Positions 35,250 through 46,599 of a stretch of DNA of 64,000 bases are shown here, in pieces. Each line of letters starts with the position of its first letter. Position 1 is the first letter of the stretch. The DNA is from Sabellastarte sp. h YS-2021 (lineage: Eukaryota > Annelida > Polychaeta > Sabellida > Sabellidae). A program made the translations under genes and the position numbers. Location of the stretch: assembly GCA_964017235.1 (NCBI GenBank), contig OZ024936.1, positions 92,788,537 through 92,852,536 of the forward strand, read 5' to 3'. Below the pieces are notes generated by a model. The model was not told where the DNA came from. It saw only the letters and a program-made list of their open reading frames with translations, and searched no databases.

Positions 35250-35336
35250 GAAACCCTTACTCCTGCCCTCAGGTAACTTTAACCCTCATTAATTAACTTT
35301 GACCTCAAACCATAAACTGAGGGCAGGAGTAAGGTT
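35250..35336. repeat. Inverted repeat, 21-22 bp arms
   Basis: AAACCCTTACTCCTGCCCTCAG (written here as 35,250-35,271) is matched by its reverse complement at 35,316-35,336 with one base difference, around a loop of about 44 bp. It lies just upstream of DIRS B gag and may form a hairpin or belong to the element end. Confidence 0.65.
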
Positions 35337-36082
35337 TACTTTAAACCTACACATCACCCAATTTTTAAACCAAAGTTATCCTAACTGAGGTACAATTTTC
35401 TCTGCACTTTTATGTACTGAACACTGAGTCATATTAGTGTAATCCTGGTTTAAAATTTCGGTGGCCCTCACTTTAGCAAATTTACAAAAGGGGAAATGTT
35501 TAAGATGTTCTTTCAAAGGAATATCTCCTGCAACCCAATTATACATAACTCCACTCCATGTTACACATCACCCAACTTTTAACCAATGGTTTGTTTAGAC
35601 AGTAAAAAAAAAGTTTTCTTTGCCATTTCATGCATTTTCCTGGTTGAATTTTGAATCACCTCTTTATCATATGGATAACTGAGATATTCAGAAAAGCCTG
35701 TGTTTTTGTGTTTTTTTGTACAGTGATTTGGTGCACAGATACTAGCTACAGTCTTTCATGGGCAATATACAGAATATTTATTTCTTTGATAAAAATTACA
35801 ACTTAATCAGGCTACCAATCTCCATATCCAATAGGGAAATGTGATATGATAACCATACTTTAAGGTTTTTTTGTTTTTTTTTGTCTATTGACCATAGCCT
35901 AAATATATGTACACATATTTGCACAAAGTGACACACATTTATTTGTATTATAAACTGGAATAATAAAAGAAAAGTACAATAACACTTTAACTCTTTGAGT
36001 ACTGGTAAAAATCAAGGTTACCAGACCATTTTTTTGAAAAGACTGTACAGAAACCAGTCTGTGTTTTGTGTTTATTATGCTG
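35337..36082. other. Non-coding
   Basis: No gene supported. An ACATCACCCAA(T/C)TTTTAA motif occurs twice (about 35,350 and 35,565), which suggests a short local duplication. Confidence 0.4.
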
Positions 36083-37330
36083 CTCGAGCATGCGCACTCG
36101 AATCCTGGAACTCGCCTGTTTAGTTTAAAATATTTCATTGTTTACTCTTCAGTATCGTGAACTAGCAATGTAGATGGATATTAAATATAATATATATTTG
36201 CAAAGGTATTTGGAAACTACGACAAAGATGTTAGGTTTACAAATCTTTGTAAAATATGTAGCCAGTGTTAGTTTGCAAAAAGATCGTGGATGCTTTTATA
36301 AAATATATATTTCGAAAGAAACTTTTGAGAAACTCCCCCCGTCTCGAGCATGCGCACTCGAATCCTGGAACTGGTCTGCTTAGTTTAAAATATTTCATTG
36401 TTTGGAAGGGTATCGTGGACTATGTAGATGTAGATGGATATTAAAATATTATATTTGCAAAGGTATTTGGAAACTACAATGACGGTGGGTACGTTTATTT
36501 AATTCTTTGTAAAATATGTAGCCAGTTAGTTTGTAGAAAGATCGTGGACTGTTTAGTTTTAAATATTTTCATTGTTTACAAGGGTATCGTGAACTACGTC
36601 GCAATGTAGATGGATATTAAATAAAATATATATTTGCAAAGGTATTTTGGAAACTACGACAAAGATGGTGGGTACGTTCTTTGTAAAATATGTAGTCAGG
36701 TAGTTTGCAAAAAAGATCGTGGATGCTTTTATTATAAAAAATAGATTTTGTTTGTTATTAAACTTTTGAGAAAATCCCCCCGCCACGAGCATGCGCACTC
36801 GAATCCCGGAACTCGCCTGCTTAGTTTAAAATATTTCATGAACTAGCAATGTAGATGGATATTAAATAAAATATATATTTGCAAAGGTATTTTGAAACTA
36901 CGATGGTGGGTACGTTTTTTGTTTAAATCTTTGTAAAATATGTAGCCAGTGGTACGTTCTTTATTTAATTCTTTGTAAAATATGTAGCCAGTTAGTTTGT
37001 AGAAAGATCGTAGACTGTTTAGTTTAAAAAATATTTTCATTTTTACTCTTGGATGAGTATTGTGAACTACGTGGCAATGTAGATGGATGTATTAAATAAA
37101 ATGTATATTTGCAAAGGTACATTTGGAAACTGATGACAAAGATGGTGGGTTTACAAATCTTTGTAAAATATGTAGCCAGGTAGTTTGCAAAAAGGATCGT
37201 GGACTGTTTAGTTTACAAATATTTTCATTGTTTATTCTTGAGTATCGTGAACTAGCAATGTAGATGGATATTAAATAAAATATATTTTAAAGACATTTGG
37301 GTTTTGAAAAACTGTGACCTAGCAATGTAG
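36083..37330. repeat. Complex satellite array
   Basis: Diverged tandem repeats. The motif TAGATGGATATTAAAT occurs at about 36,172, 36,430, 36,606, 36,850, 37,080 and 37,261 (spacing 178-258). The block GAGCATGCGCACTCGAATCC occurs near 36,086, 36,346 and 36,787. TTTGTAAAATATGTAGCCAG recurs in each unit. Irregular spacing shows internal deletions. Confidence 0.8.
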
Positions 37331-40300
37331 ATTAAATATATGAGAATGGGGAGATGTTTTGTTCTGAATTTTATGTGTCAGTTTGTTGGTTAATGCACTT
37401 GATTGTATAGGTTTGTATAATAGATTCCAATGAAACTCTTTTTGCTATAAACTCCACATTTATGTAATCTAGGATTTTTTTTAGCCTGTATAAACCCATG
37501 AGTAAATGAGGATTGTGTGTTGTTATGATCTTTCTAACACTATTGTAATGTATTTTCCATTGTATTTGTCCAATGTAAAGCACATGCGCATACTCAAAGA
37601 AGGAAGACACACAGTCAGATGGACACACACACACACACATGGGCATTAAAGTATCAGTAAGATCTTATACTGATGGTTAAATTATTTTAAATCAATATTT
37701 CATTGAATTTTTCTGAAGCAACAACTAGTATTCATACCAGTCTTTTTGTTATGTAGTGAAGAAATCTTATAGAATGAAATGTCACATAATTGAGTATTAG
37801 ATGTATGCAGTTACATTTTAAATATATATTTACATATTGCTTAGTACAAACTTTTGTATCTATATATATATCATTAACAAGATGTAATTTTTTACATCAA
37901 AGTGTCATATATTGATTGAAAAAAAGAAGAGAAAATCAATCTTGTAGGTGTAGTTAATGGTATGACCTTTCAGTGTTGTTCAATACGCATTTGAAGAGGT
38001 AATTGAATCAATATCACTGTGCAATTGAGAGAAAAAATCAATTTCTCCTCTTATTATTTACATCTGTTTAGTTTATTCATGGGAAATTGTAAATTTTGTG
38101 TCACCGTAATTGGAATGGATACACTACAGAATCCTAAGGAACACATCACATACATATGTGTTTGGTAAGTGGCTGCTTTATAATATATGTTGGTGGAATG
38201 TATATAAAAGATAATAGTTATAATGTAAGTACTAGATACAACTGCCTCATAATGAAATATAAATTTTTATTTTCATTGATATATGTTTTTTGTTGTTTTT
38301 GTTATATAAAATGTTTGTTTTAGATGTCTTTTTGATACATTGGTGAAAGATCAAAATTTCTATTCTTGTCTTTATATTCCTTAGCATCTATTTGTATTGT
38401 TTCACTCATTCTAACCACAACAAAAGCTTTTGTGTGTGTGTAATTATCTTAATCAAAATAATTTCCTTTATATGTAGGTGTAATTGTTTTCTTTTGTGTT
38501 TGTTATAGACAAACAAATTGACATTGTTTTTTGTTGTGCCTTGGGACTGTTTATAGAAGAAAATACACAATGCATATACATGTTGTGCTTTTGGATTGTT
38601 TATAGAAGAAAATACACAATGCATATACATTATGTATAAATGTACTGGTAGTAGAAGGGAAAATATCACTTTCAATTTGATATAGGAAGATAGAAGGTTG
38701 GTGGTGAAAATTTTGAAATGTATTTTTTATTTATATAAACTGACAGAATATAGGTTTGTTATAAAACATTTAGTTAGGAAGGGAAATATATTTCAAATTT
38801 CTATAGCCTGTTTTGAAAGGTGGCAATAAAAAAACCAACATTGATTACAAATTGATCCTACATTCCAGTTCCATTGAAATATCATTGTTTAATCAATATT
38901 TCTAGACCTTGTCTGTGTGTGGTGTTGATTCTGTGGTTTGTGTTTTGATGTCTAGTGTGGAACCTCCTGCTGAACACAGTGTTTGATCTCCATTCAAATA
39001 TCACTTTTGATCAATATTTACAAGACTGACTGTTTTTCATGTCAGTGTGTGTGTATTGTGTTTTTTGTTCAGCTGTCAACTGTTTTTTTTCTTCTGGATG
39101 AGCACAGCTGTTGACCATTGGGGGCCTTTTTTTCATTCATTGATGGATCGTCCCACATTCACAGACATGAAGAAATAATATAAAATAACAGAGAAGTTTT
39201 TTTTTGTTTATTTGTAATCACTTTTAGACAAAAGAGAAACTATTTTTGCAGATTTGCATTTTTGTTGTGATACACTATTTTGAAAAACTACTGTTAAAAA
39301 AATTAATAATAAAATGTACTAGTTTGATGAACCCCGGAGATGTGAGATCTAGAAATTATTAGTAAGTGTGAATATTTTAATCATTTAGACCTAGTAATTA
39401 AGAGTAAGTTTCAGATTTTAATCACAGTTTCCTCACACAATGTTCCCTAATATGACCTCCTCTTGTAAATGTGGAACTTAAAAGGTTGAAAGTTTTCTCA
39501 GATCACTATTACAAACACACAAAGATATGTGTTGTGTGTAGACCGTTTAGATATATGTATGTGTGTATTTTTTTAGGTTCATGCAATGTCTGAATGATGT
39601 ATGTCTGTAGTCATCTGCAACCAAATGTACGGCACAGTTTCTCTGAGCGCCCAGTTGTCATCATGGATTGTGAACAGTGAGTTTTGTTTTTTTAGGTGGT
39701 ATCATATTTTGTTTGCTGTCGTTCGTTCGTTTTTGAAAATCTTTTTTTCCTTTGTTATGTATCGTTTGTTTGACGTCATCCGTCTAGCCATTTTCGAAGA
39801 TCTTTTTCCTCCTGTTATGTGTGTTTTATCAGAGACAGATTGAGTACTATAAAAAGTAATAATATTCTTTGTCTTAAAGTGGGGAAAAACCAAAGGTTTG
39901 ACACTCAATCACCATTTTTTATTTTATGTACAATATTTAAAACAATTTAACACACAATATTTATTTACAATTCTTATTACATGTAGACTTAGTACAATAT
40001 TTTAATAGTATGCTTATAATTAATAGATTTCACTTTTTATTAACTGAATGATTTGTACACAGTATAATCATGATTACACCATTGTACACACAAGCAACAT
40101 TATAACTATGCATATTTCTTTATTTTATACACAAAATAACTTACATCATTACACATAGAATATGCTTTGAACTACACCATAAAATATAATTTTACAATTG
40201 TAACAACATACTTTTATGTAGGTACAATAGTTTACCTTTTTTATTAATTTAACAGTCTATGATGATGTTTATATACATACAAAACACAGCATGTTTGAAT

Positions 40301-40545
40301 TATCGTGACTATAAAACCAAGCTTCTGTTTGTAATATGAGCATTATAGTTACAGTTTGTTTGCTCTTTTTATATTACACACAATGATTATAACCCACACA
40401 CTATGCTTTGAACTACCACCATAAAATATATGTAATTGTAACAAAATTTGCTATATAATAATAATAATACAGTAATGGAAGTAATTAATACATGACAAAG
40501 GTTTGTAAACACCAAGAAGCACTTATTTCCTGTCGTCAATGTATG
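37331..40545. other. AT-rich non-coding, local duplications
   Basis: No gene supported. A 49-bp direct duplication lies at 38,533-38,631 (TTTATAGAAGAAAATACACA in each copy). Blocks at about 40,160 and 40,403 share ATGCTTTGAACTAC..ACCATA. Similar blocks also occur at 38,870 and 38,985. The stretch next to Polinton-1 may hold its left terminal repeat, which was not identified. Confidence 0.45.
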
Positions 40546-41070
40546 TTAAGCTAACATTATCCGAAGTTTTACTGCCCTCCTTTTTTGATAAAGCTGAATT
40601 GTGTTTCCTTTCATCCTTATTTTAAACCAATAAATAGCCCAATGAAAAAAGAGGAATAAGTAATAAGACATATGGTCAATCCACCATTTTTAATTTGTAA
40701 TGATGTGTTCTCCCTGCATAATATTTTCAGGAGTTTGGTGGCCAAGACAGTCAGAATCGAGCCAAACGTGTTCTGCTTTATCGATTGTAATATTACACAG
40801 ATGTGTGCTGTTTCTGATAACAATCATTTCCAGGATAGGCCATGACCTAAAAGTGGGCAATTCTGTTATGCCCATGTTAATTTAGTCTAAGAATATTGCA
40901 GTATTTTCGTCATCCTCATTAAAACAGGTAGCGTATCAATATTTTTACACAGGATAATTCCAACTGCGTTAGTACACCAGCAAACGGGTGGATTACCACA
41001 CTTACTGCTAAATGTGGATACTACAAAGAAGACCACAAGAGTACTGTTGAAAACATGATTTGATAAGCAT
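40546..41070 (-). pseudogene. Polinton-1 cargo: small Cys-rich LRRNT-like membrane protein
   Basis: On the minus strand a hydrophobic, signal-peptide-like start (MFSTVLLWSSL, VVFFVVSTF) leads to CGNPPVCWCTNAVGIILC, the C-x-x-x-C-x-C-x(8)-C spacing of leucine-rich-repeat N-terminal caps, then LP. After a frameshift comes GITELPTFRSWPILEMIVI, like one LRR, then Cys residues. After an in-frame TAA a hydrophobic YYLFLFF stretch follows. It sits 55 bp after the protease. This would be a secreted or membrane protein; the reading spans breaks and is tentative. Confidence 0.35.
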
Positions 41071-41124
41071 TTCCTTTACGGTGAAAATACACCTTGTCAC
41101 ATAGTTCATATAAAGAAAGAATAT

Positions 41125-41641
41125 TTACTGCAAACTGTCAATTAACTGATGTGAAATTTGTCTGGTTAAGAAATCTTCTGAAACTTTTTTACTTATGTCT
41201 AAACCAAATTTCCTTTTACAAAACTCTTTGACCATTTTGTCATTTTTACTGTAACCCTCATGGTTGTACGTATTCATGATATTATTGTAGGACGTACCTT
41301 TACACCTGTTTGAGAGGAAGTAGATATAATGTTGACCACACACAGTGTACTCTTCTGCTGTTGTAGCTATACTGGTCTACCATTTCGAGGAATTTTACAA
41401 TATATTTGTAAGTTGGTTCTTCCCCATAACTGTCGAAATATTCTATTGGTTCTTTTACCGATGGTAAATAAATAGCAGTCCAATGCGTTCCTGGTTTGGT
41501 GTGTACATCTGTGTTGACTACAACAGCAAACGGAATTCGATCTATTTTCGTTGGTAGTTTATCGCAGGGAAATGTACCGATGTATGCATTCTTTGTAATA
41601 TTGTCCGTACTTAACACTTGAGTAATTTATTGAGTGTCCAT
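41125..41641 (-). pseudogene. Polinton-1 adenain-type cysteine protease
   Basis: Capsid-maturation protease. PGTHWTAIYL supplies the catalytic His and EYFDSYGE the acidic residue. The CGQHYIYFLS box with the catalytic Cys is in another frame (41,125-41,343), so a frameshift lies just before the active Cys near 41,345. The ATG at 41,639-41,641 is followed by a TAA at codon 5. About 172 codons in total, near the family's usual size. It lies 5 bp after the major capsid gene. Confidence 0.8.
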
Positions 41642-41646
41642 TGCTT

Positions 41647-42996
41647 TTATACCTCAGTTGCAGGATTCATTTCTGAATCTATCTCAATCATGTCTTGATA
41701 TTTAAAATACGCAACTAAAGTGACAGCAGTGTTGCAGGTTTGTGACAGTTTTATTTCAACCCAGACTTCTCCATTTTTGATCAGCGTCATCTCAGCCGGG
41801 ACTGAATCGGTCTCCAAGTCAAAGGCATAAATGGTATGACCATTTTTAAAATGTTCAGTTGTAACACCCATTGAATTATTTGAGTATAAAGTGTCTGTCC
41901 CCTGAAACAGTAAAAGGTACCCCATAAGGTATTTGCCAGAAGAGAAATCCAACTCCAACTCCTCAAATGGAACAGCTTTCCCATTGACTCTCAGTACTAT
42001 ACTCCGCACATTGAAGTGTTGAAAATTGAAAGGGTTTTGTTTTATATTTCCATTAAAGGCAGATGAGTTCACCATCCCAAGAACAATTCTTGTAGGTAGT
42101 TGACCATCGGATATATTTCGCTCGGACAGATCATCTCTATTGGCCCCTTTTGTAAAATATTTCATCTCAACTCTTTTTATGGGATACTTTATCCGGTCAG
42201 ACTGTAGATTTTTTAAGTGAGCGGCTCTTATAGATGGTATAATTGTGTCATGTTTCACAAACAAAGAAGCACTTCCAATTTCTAAAATGTATTCATTGTT
42301 CTCTATTGCAGCCTTCAGAAAGAATTTTGGTGAGTGTCTGTGCAATTTCACTTTTACCGAGCACTTTCCCATCGGGTATCTTGCTTGGTTAAAGAAATTG
42401 GCATGTATTCTTCCAATTAATTTGAATGATTTTCCAAATTTTGTTTTGTTAAATCTTGTGACTGCAGATGGATTCACATTGGTCATGTCTGCAAGGGCTA
42501 CTGGTGCTATTGCCTCTAAGTCTTTTGTTTCCAGAAAATATAATGACATTGCCAGAAATTCATTCTTAACATCCTTACCATATGAGAGTAACGTTTCCAG
42601 AAAAGCTCGGTACGGATACATTGTGTCATTTGAAGACACTAATCTTCCTCCGAGATAAACCTCTACTTGTTTAAACATTGCTGCAATTAGATAGTTGACA
42701 GGAAATAGAATGGATCGATCTGGTACTGTGGGATCATCATCGGCTACTTTCCTTTTTTAAGTACTCCACCATCTGTGGCTACTATTCTACATTTTAGGTG
42801 CAACAATGATTGGCTAAAATCTAAATATTCACTCGTTGGCTTTAATTTTGAAATGCAGATCACTACCTTTGTCTAAAGTGTTTACAGGTTTGTGCTCAAT
42901 GTATCTCGATGCCTCAGTTGAAATATGCGTGCTTGGTACAGTGAAGAGCTCTAGATTAGACATCGCACTCTTGCAGGACTGTGGGTGAATAGCCAT
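41647..42996 (-). pseudogene. Polinton-1 major capsid protein (hexon-like)
   Basis: Double jelly-roll capsid protein, F54H12.2 family. The long open part (41,647-42,678, 343 residues) starts VEVYLGGRLVSSNDTMYPYR and LETLLSYGKDVKNEFL, the hallmark N-terminal block. It ends with FELEL-type strands, HTIYAFDLETDS and VWVEIKL. The first ~110 codons, from ATG 42,994-42,996 (SNLELFTVPSTHIST, YIEHKP), are broken by frameshifts near 42,840 and 42,748. Total length about 455 codons, normal for the family. The upstream gene ends 9 bp before. Confidence 0.85.
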
Positions 42997-43005
42997 TATT
43001 TTTAT

Positions 43006-43383
43006 TTATAGTACAAGATTTAACTTTCTTCTTTTCCCACTGGTTTGCGGAGGGCTCTTTTTATGTTTCTTAGATCTACCTGTCACAGGAGTGTTTCCCA
43101 CAAATTCTGGGATGCGATTCTTCCCAGTGTCTAATAATGCTTGTTTTACCCCTTTCTTGTTTATTATAATGTCTGATAACACCTCTTTTCCAGAACGAAC
43201 AACTGCGGGTAATACTTTTTGCTTTAGAATTGGGAGTGCTCGTTTGACTAAACCGGATAATATTTGTCCTAATCCACTACTTCGTTGTATCGGTGATCCA
43301 ACAAAAACGAGAATATTTCCCCCGGATTGACAGTAATGGTGTTCTATTCCTTTTGTATTTGGATAATATTTGATGATTCTCAT
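43006..43383 (-). CDS. Polinton-1 minor capsid protein, pVI-like
   Basis: An intact 125-residue frame. An N-terminal hydrophobic/Gly segment leads to GLGQILSGLVKRALPILKQK, an amphipathic Gly/Leu stretch typical of the Polinton proteins likened to adenovirus pVI. Then a GKEVLSDIIINKKGVKQALL helix and a very basic tail (SKKHKKSPPQTSGKRRK) follow. Probable role: inner capsid, DNA contact and membrane disruption. It is one of very few uninterrupted genes in the element. Assignment is by motif recall. Confidence 0.6.
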   Translation of the reverse strand: MRIIKYYPNTKGIEHHYCQSGGNILVFVGSPIQRSSGLGQILSGLVKRALPILKQKVLPAVVRSGKEVLSDIIINKKGVKQALLDTGKNRIPEFVGNTPVTGRSKKHKKSPPQTSGKRRKLNLVL

Positions 43384-43471
43384 CTTGATGTCATGAGGAA
43401 AATTGTTGTTCCTTTCCTACATTAGAAGCTGTCACTTTTCAAAGCATCACATGGTCCATTAATTTTTTTTT

Positions 43472-44022
43472 TCAAAACTTCACCCACTCAGTCTTTCTCG
43501 GACTCCTTCGTGGTAACTGTATGTATGCCTTAGGAACACCAATATCCACCAATGTATCCACAAAATCATCTGCTCCCACTGGTATATCTTTAGCAGATGT
43601 AGTGGTTAAACTGTTTGTTACAAACCTAAGTAACTGAATAAGATTACTGTCCTGTATTGTTTCACCCTCGATCACAATTTCCAGGTTATCCATCCAAGAT
43701 AAGATACCTCACGACTCTTTCATATATTTTAAAATTAAATTAACCACAGGTTTTGTTCACAAGGGAAATTGGTTTAATATGATGTCTTCGGATGGAGCCT
43801 CTACTTCTACCTCTTTTTAATCTGTACAAGTTGCAGTTCTGGAAGGGGTCTCTTAGTCAATTTCTTTTTCTGATTATAAAGCTTAATTTTAACGTCTGGG
43901 GAAAGAGTTTGGTCATTAAGTATGTCACCGGTTTTCTTTGCAGGAAGTTCTTTCTCCTCAGGGTTAAAGTTACACTTCTTAAATACTTCCAGTGGAACAA
44001 TTATAGCCTTTTTATAGTTCAT
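43472..44022 (-). pseudogene. Polinton-1 conserved capsid-neighbour protein
   Basis: Starts MNYKKAIIVPLEVFKKCNF, the I-V-P start seen in this Polinton family, then DILNDQTLSPDVKIKLYNQ. The C-terminal part (43,472-43,693) has EGETIQDSNLIQLLRFVTN, P-V-G and a VPKAYI end, matching Polinton-2 at 29.3-29.65 kb. A frameshift near 43,805 and two TGA codons in between separate the halves. It overlaps the core gene by 4 bp (ATGA). Function unknown. Confidence 0.6.
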
Positions 44023-44411
44023 TTCGCACCTCCGAAAAGTGAACCTAGCACAGACAATGCCACTGGTAATATACTCGTCAAGAATCCTCCTTCTTGTTTT
44101 AGAATTTCTTTTCTTTTCTTAAATAAACACCTTTTGTTTGTGAGATCTTTAAGGTGTCTTTTTATTTTCTTTAACTTTCCAATTTTAGAGGGTGAAATTC
44201 TCACACAACCATTTACTATGTTTAGCAAGCACTCTGATATAACATCAATTTCTTGTTTTGTGGCTACATCTAAAAGTGCCTTCCTTCTTTTCACATCTTT
44301 TGAATTTGCTAATAATGTGAGATAATCTCTTCTCTTTAAAGCAGATCCCATATTATCTTTCTTTTGGGTCTTGCATACTATTGCTAACTGTTGTTTGAAT
44401 CTGTCTGTCAC
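44019..44411 (-). CDS. Polinton-1 small basic core-type protein
   Basis: An intact 130-residue frame, very rich in Lys/Arg (ALKRRDYLTLLANSKDVKRR, KLKKIKRHLKDL, LFKKRKEI). It ends in a hydrophobic GGFLTSILPVALSVLGSLFG tail. This basic-plus-GGFL layout is typical of a small protein beside Polinton capsid genes, likened to virion core or membrane-active adenovirus proteins. Polinton-2 has a broken homolog. Role inferred. Confidence 0.6.
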   Translation of the reverse strand: MTDRFKQQLAIVCKTQKKDNMGSALKRRDYLTLLANSKDVKRRKALLDVATKQEIDVISECLLNIVNGCVRISPSKIGKLKKIKRHLKDLTNKRCLFKKRKEILKQEGGFLTSILPVALSVLGSLFGGAK

Positions 44412-44423
44412 ATGGATAATTTT

Positions 44424-45075
44424 TTATGCCTTGTTGGGCACAAAAACTCTCTGGAAGTTTTTACCAAACAAATCTGTTCTAAAACAAGCATCCTCTGGTG
44501 TGCTGACTTTTCCATCTATAAATAAGTGACTATAAGGTCTCTTTGTTGCATTTTAAATATGTCTGAAAAGATGCCTGACCTCTGTGGATAGATTTTTCTA
44601 GCTAGGGAATAAGCCAATGTGTAATCGAGAGGATTGTTAAACAAAATAAGGTATGAGGCCTATAGATGGTTTTTCTGTGTTTTCCCTCACAAAATAGATT
44701 TTGAAATATCACAATGGTGCTGATATTCTCATGGTGACATTTTTTGGTGAACAAATCCTCTATTTCTTGAGAATCACAGATGTCGGATTGAGAATCGTCC
44801 AAGATAAATACACCATGTTGTTTCTGTTTAGTGAAACCAGTCAAGTCATCTGGTATCCCTTCCACAAGAGTAATTTTGTCACCGTATATTTTTTTATTTT
44901 CTCTAATGCTTCAGTTTTTTGACCATATGACCACACAATGTAGTCAAATGGACTATCCACCATCGTATTCCAAGACTCCAATAGCTTGAGAACAAACCTA
45001 ATTTATCCCGCACATGCTTGGACTAGCTATACCTGCAGAAAATGCTACACACGCATCAAAAACTTCAAAACTCAT
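44424..45075 (-). pseudogene. Polinton-1 genome-packaging ATPase
   Basis: FtsK/HerA-type (A32-like) packaging ATPase. The Walker A region (about 45.00-45.03 kb) reads SPSMCG and then leaves frame: the expected lysine is replaced and a stop follows. FVLKLLESW continues in the next frame. Walker B is GVFILDD (44.80-44.81 kb), then HHENISTIVIFQNLF, the polar sensor box. After a further shift near 44.65 kb the C-terminus has LFNNPLDYTLAYSLARKIY and TPEDACFRTDLF. About 216 codons. The start overlaps the integrase end. Confidence 0.75.
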
Positions 45076-46043
45076 TGTTTTTTCTTGTGCGAACCCACAG
45101 TGAGGGTTGGTGGTACGTCTCATTAGTCTTTATCTTTACTCTTACCAACTCATTGTCATAAAATCCACCTTTAATAATATCTTGCTTTTGATCCATTACT
45201 CTATATGTCACAGGTTTGGTATTAAGCCTATCCACTACTTGGAAGATATATTTTAGTGAAAGGATTGTCTAAATGTATCAGTCTTACAAAGTCTCCTATC
45301 TTGTACTTATGTCTGCTCTGACGTTTATCAATTTCATCTTTGTATTGATGATTCCAAATTCTGCTCTTATTTCTTTTTGTGACACGATTTGGTGACGTTC
45401 CAATGGATGAATGTTTACTGTTGTTGTAGCGTTGTACAATATCTTGTAAGATAGATGTGTAATTCAATGTCCCAGTTTTGTTGAAATACTTCCACATTTT
45501 TTATTTTAGTGTCCGGTTGAATCTTTCACAAATAGCCATTTTGAAGTCGGACGCAGAGGAGTAATGTGTAATACTTTTAGACTTGAAGTAATCCTGTACA
45601 GTTTTGTTGTAAAACTCACTACCTAAGTCGGTACGTACTTTCTGTGGTACACTCTCTTTGTGAATTAGTTCAAAGATATTTTTCACCGATATTCCAGTTT
45701 TATTTTTTACTGCCCATGCCTTTCTCGAAAAAATGTCAATGTTAGTGAGAATAAATTTATATCCTTTATTTTCTCTAGACAGGGCACTGACATCTACAAG
45801 ATCAGCTTGATGTATAGCATCAATGCTATGTGCAATAGTCTTCCTGTATTTCTTAGGTTTTCTGGTTGGTTTGTGTAGTGTATAAACATCTTCCCCAGAC
45901 AAGAAATCTTGAACCATGGAGAGTGTTATATTTCTGTTTTTACTCTTTGCTGCTTTATAAAGTTTGTAGCTGTTTGAAAATGAACTTGGATTCTTGACAT
46001 CGTAATACAATTTCCTCAATAAAATACCTGTTTTGCTGCTCAT
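45065..46043 (-). pseudogene. Polinton-1 retroviral-type integrase
   Basis: DDE integrase. The core shows HQADLVDVS (first Asp, about 45.80 kb), RTDLGSEFYN (second Asp, about 45.62 kb) and AICERFNRTLK (Glu, about 45.52 kb), with 33 residues between the second Asp and Glu. A TAA at 45,501-45,503 interrupts it. The rest (MWKYFNKTG, DIVQRYNNSKHSSIG) is in the same frame. A frameshift near 45,245 leads to the chromo/SH3-like end VVDRLNTKPVTYRVMD, GGFYDNEL. It would insert the element into host DNA. Confidence 0.85.
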
Positions 46044-46154
46044 TCATTTTTGTATCTAAATCTTAAGACAACACCCTTTCTTTCCTACCTCTGAATAGTC
46101 AGTTTGGTCTTTCTGCTTTTTTCAGTTTCACAACAGGTGATAATGTCGGTATTA

Positions 46155-46599
46155 TTAGTTATGTTGAATTTCATGGTTTTCTAACTTCTGTCCTAAACAG
46201 AACACCGGTAGGAAACCTATTATCTTTAATGCTTTTCTTTTTTCACACGGGCTTTTTTCTTCCACCTTCTCCACTTCAGAATTTTTTTGTTGTTTACTGG
46301 GTCTTCCACGGGTTTCCTCTTTCTTTGCTCTCATTTAACCTTCTCGTTTAAGTATTTCTTGTGACAAGAGTTACATCTAGTCTCCGAGTAAGTGAAGTAT
46401 TTTTCATCGTGGAATGTCCGCTTGCAGCGTTTACATTCGCTGAAGCAATTACTTTTACAATCGTGACAGTAGGTTTTCCCTTTCACCAAAACCTTGTCCT
46501 CGGAACAGTATAAACAACACTGTATCTGTTCACATGAAATATCTGATTCATCATTCGAAGAAATCTCCATTGTTGACTGTAGGTTATGTTTGTAAAGCA
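46155..46599 (-). pseudogene. Polinton-1 Cys-rich zinc-finger protein with AT-hook-like tail
   Basis: The first part has eight or more Cys in C-x2-C pairs: CCLYC, YCHDCKSNCFSECKRC, TRCNSC. A stop then follows. In the next frame the strand reads KKEETRGRPSKQQK, an AT-hook-like RGRP core in a basic context, ending at 46,155. It lies between the kinase and integrase genes. A DNA-binding role is inferred; no named family is recognised. Confidence 0.5.

Larger units (their letters stand above)
30636..35336 (-). mobile_element. DIRS element B
   Basis: Complete order gag, pol start, RT, RNase H, recombinase on the minus strand. Gag and pol match DIRS A in motifs, so A and B are the same or sister families in opposite orientation. 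Every gene has stops or frameshifts. Confidence 0.75.

Noticed and set aside
37620-37642. CA microsatellite as a feature of note
   Set aside because: A short (about eight CA) run, common in animal genomes.
42245-42658. 137-residue plus-strand frame
   Set aside because: Antisense shadow of the major capsid gene.
43792-44325. 177-residue plus-strand frame
   Set aside because: It is the antisense shadow of the core and conserved Polinton genes, rich in Phe/Leu/Ser as expected of a reverse reading.
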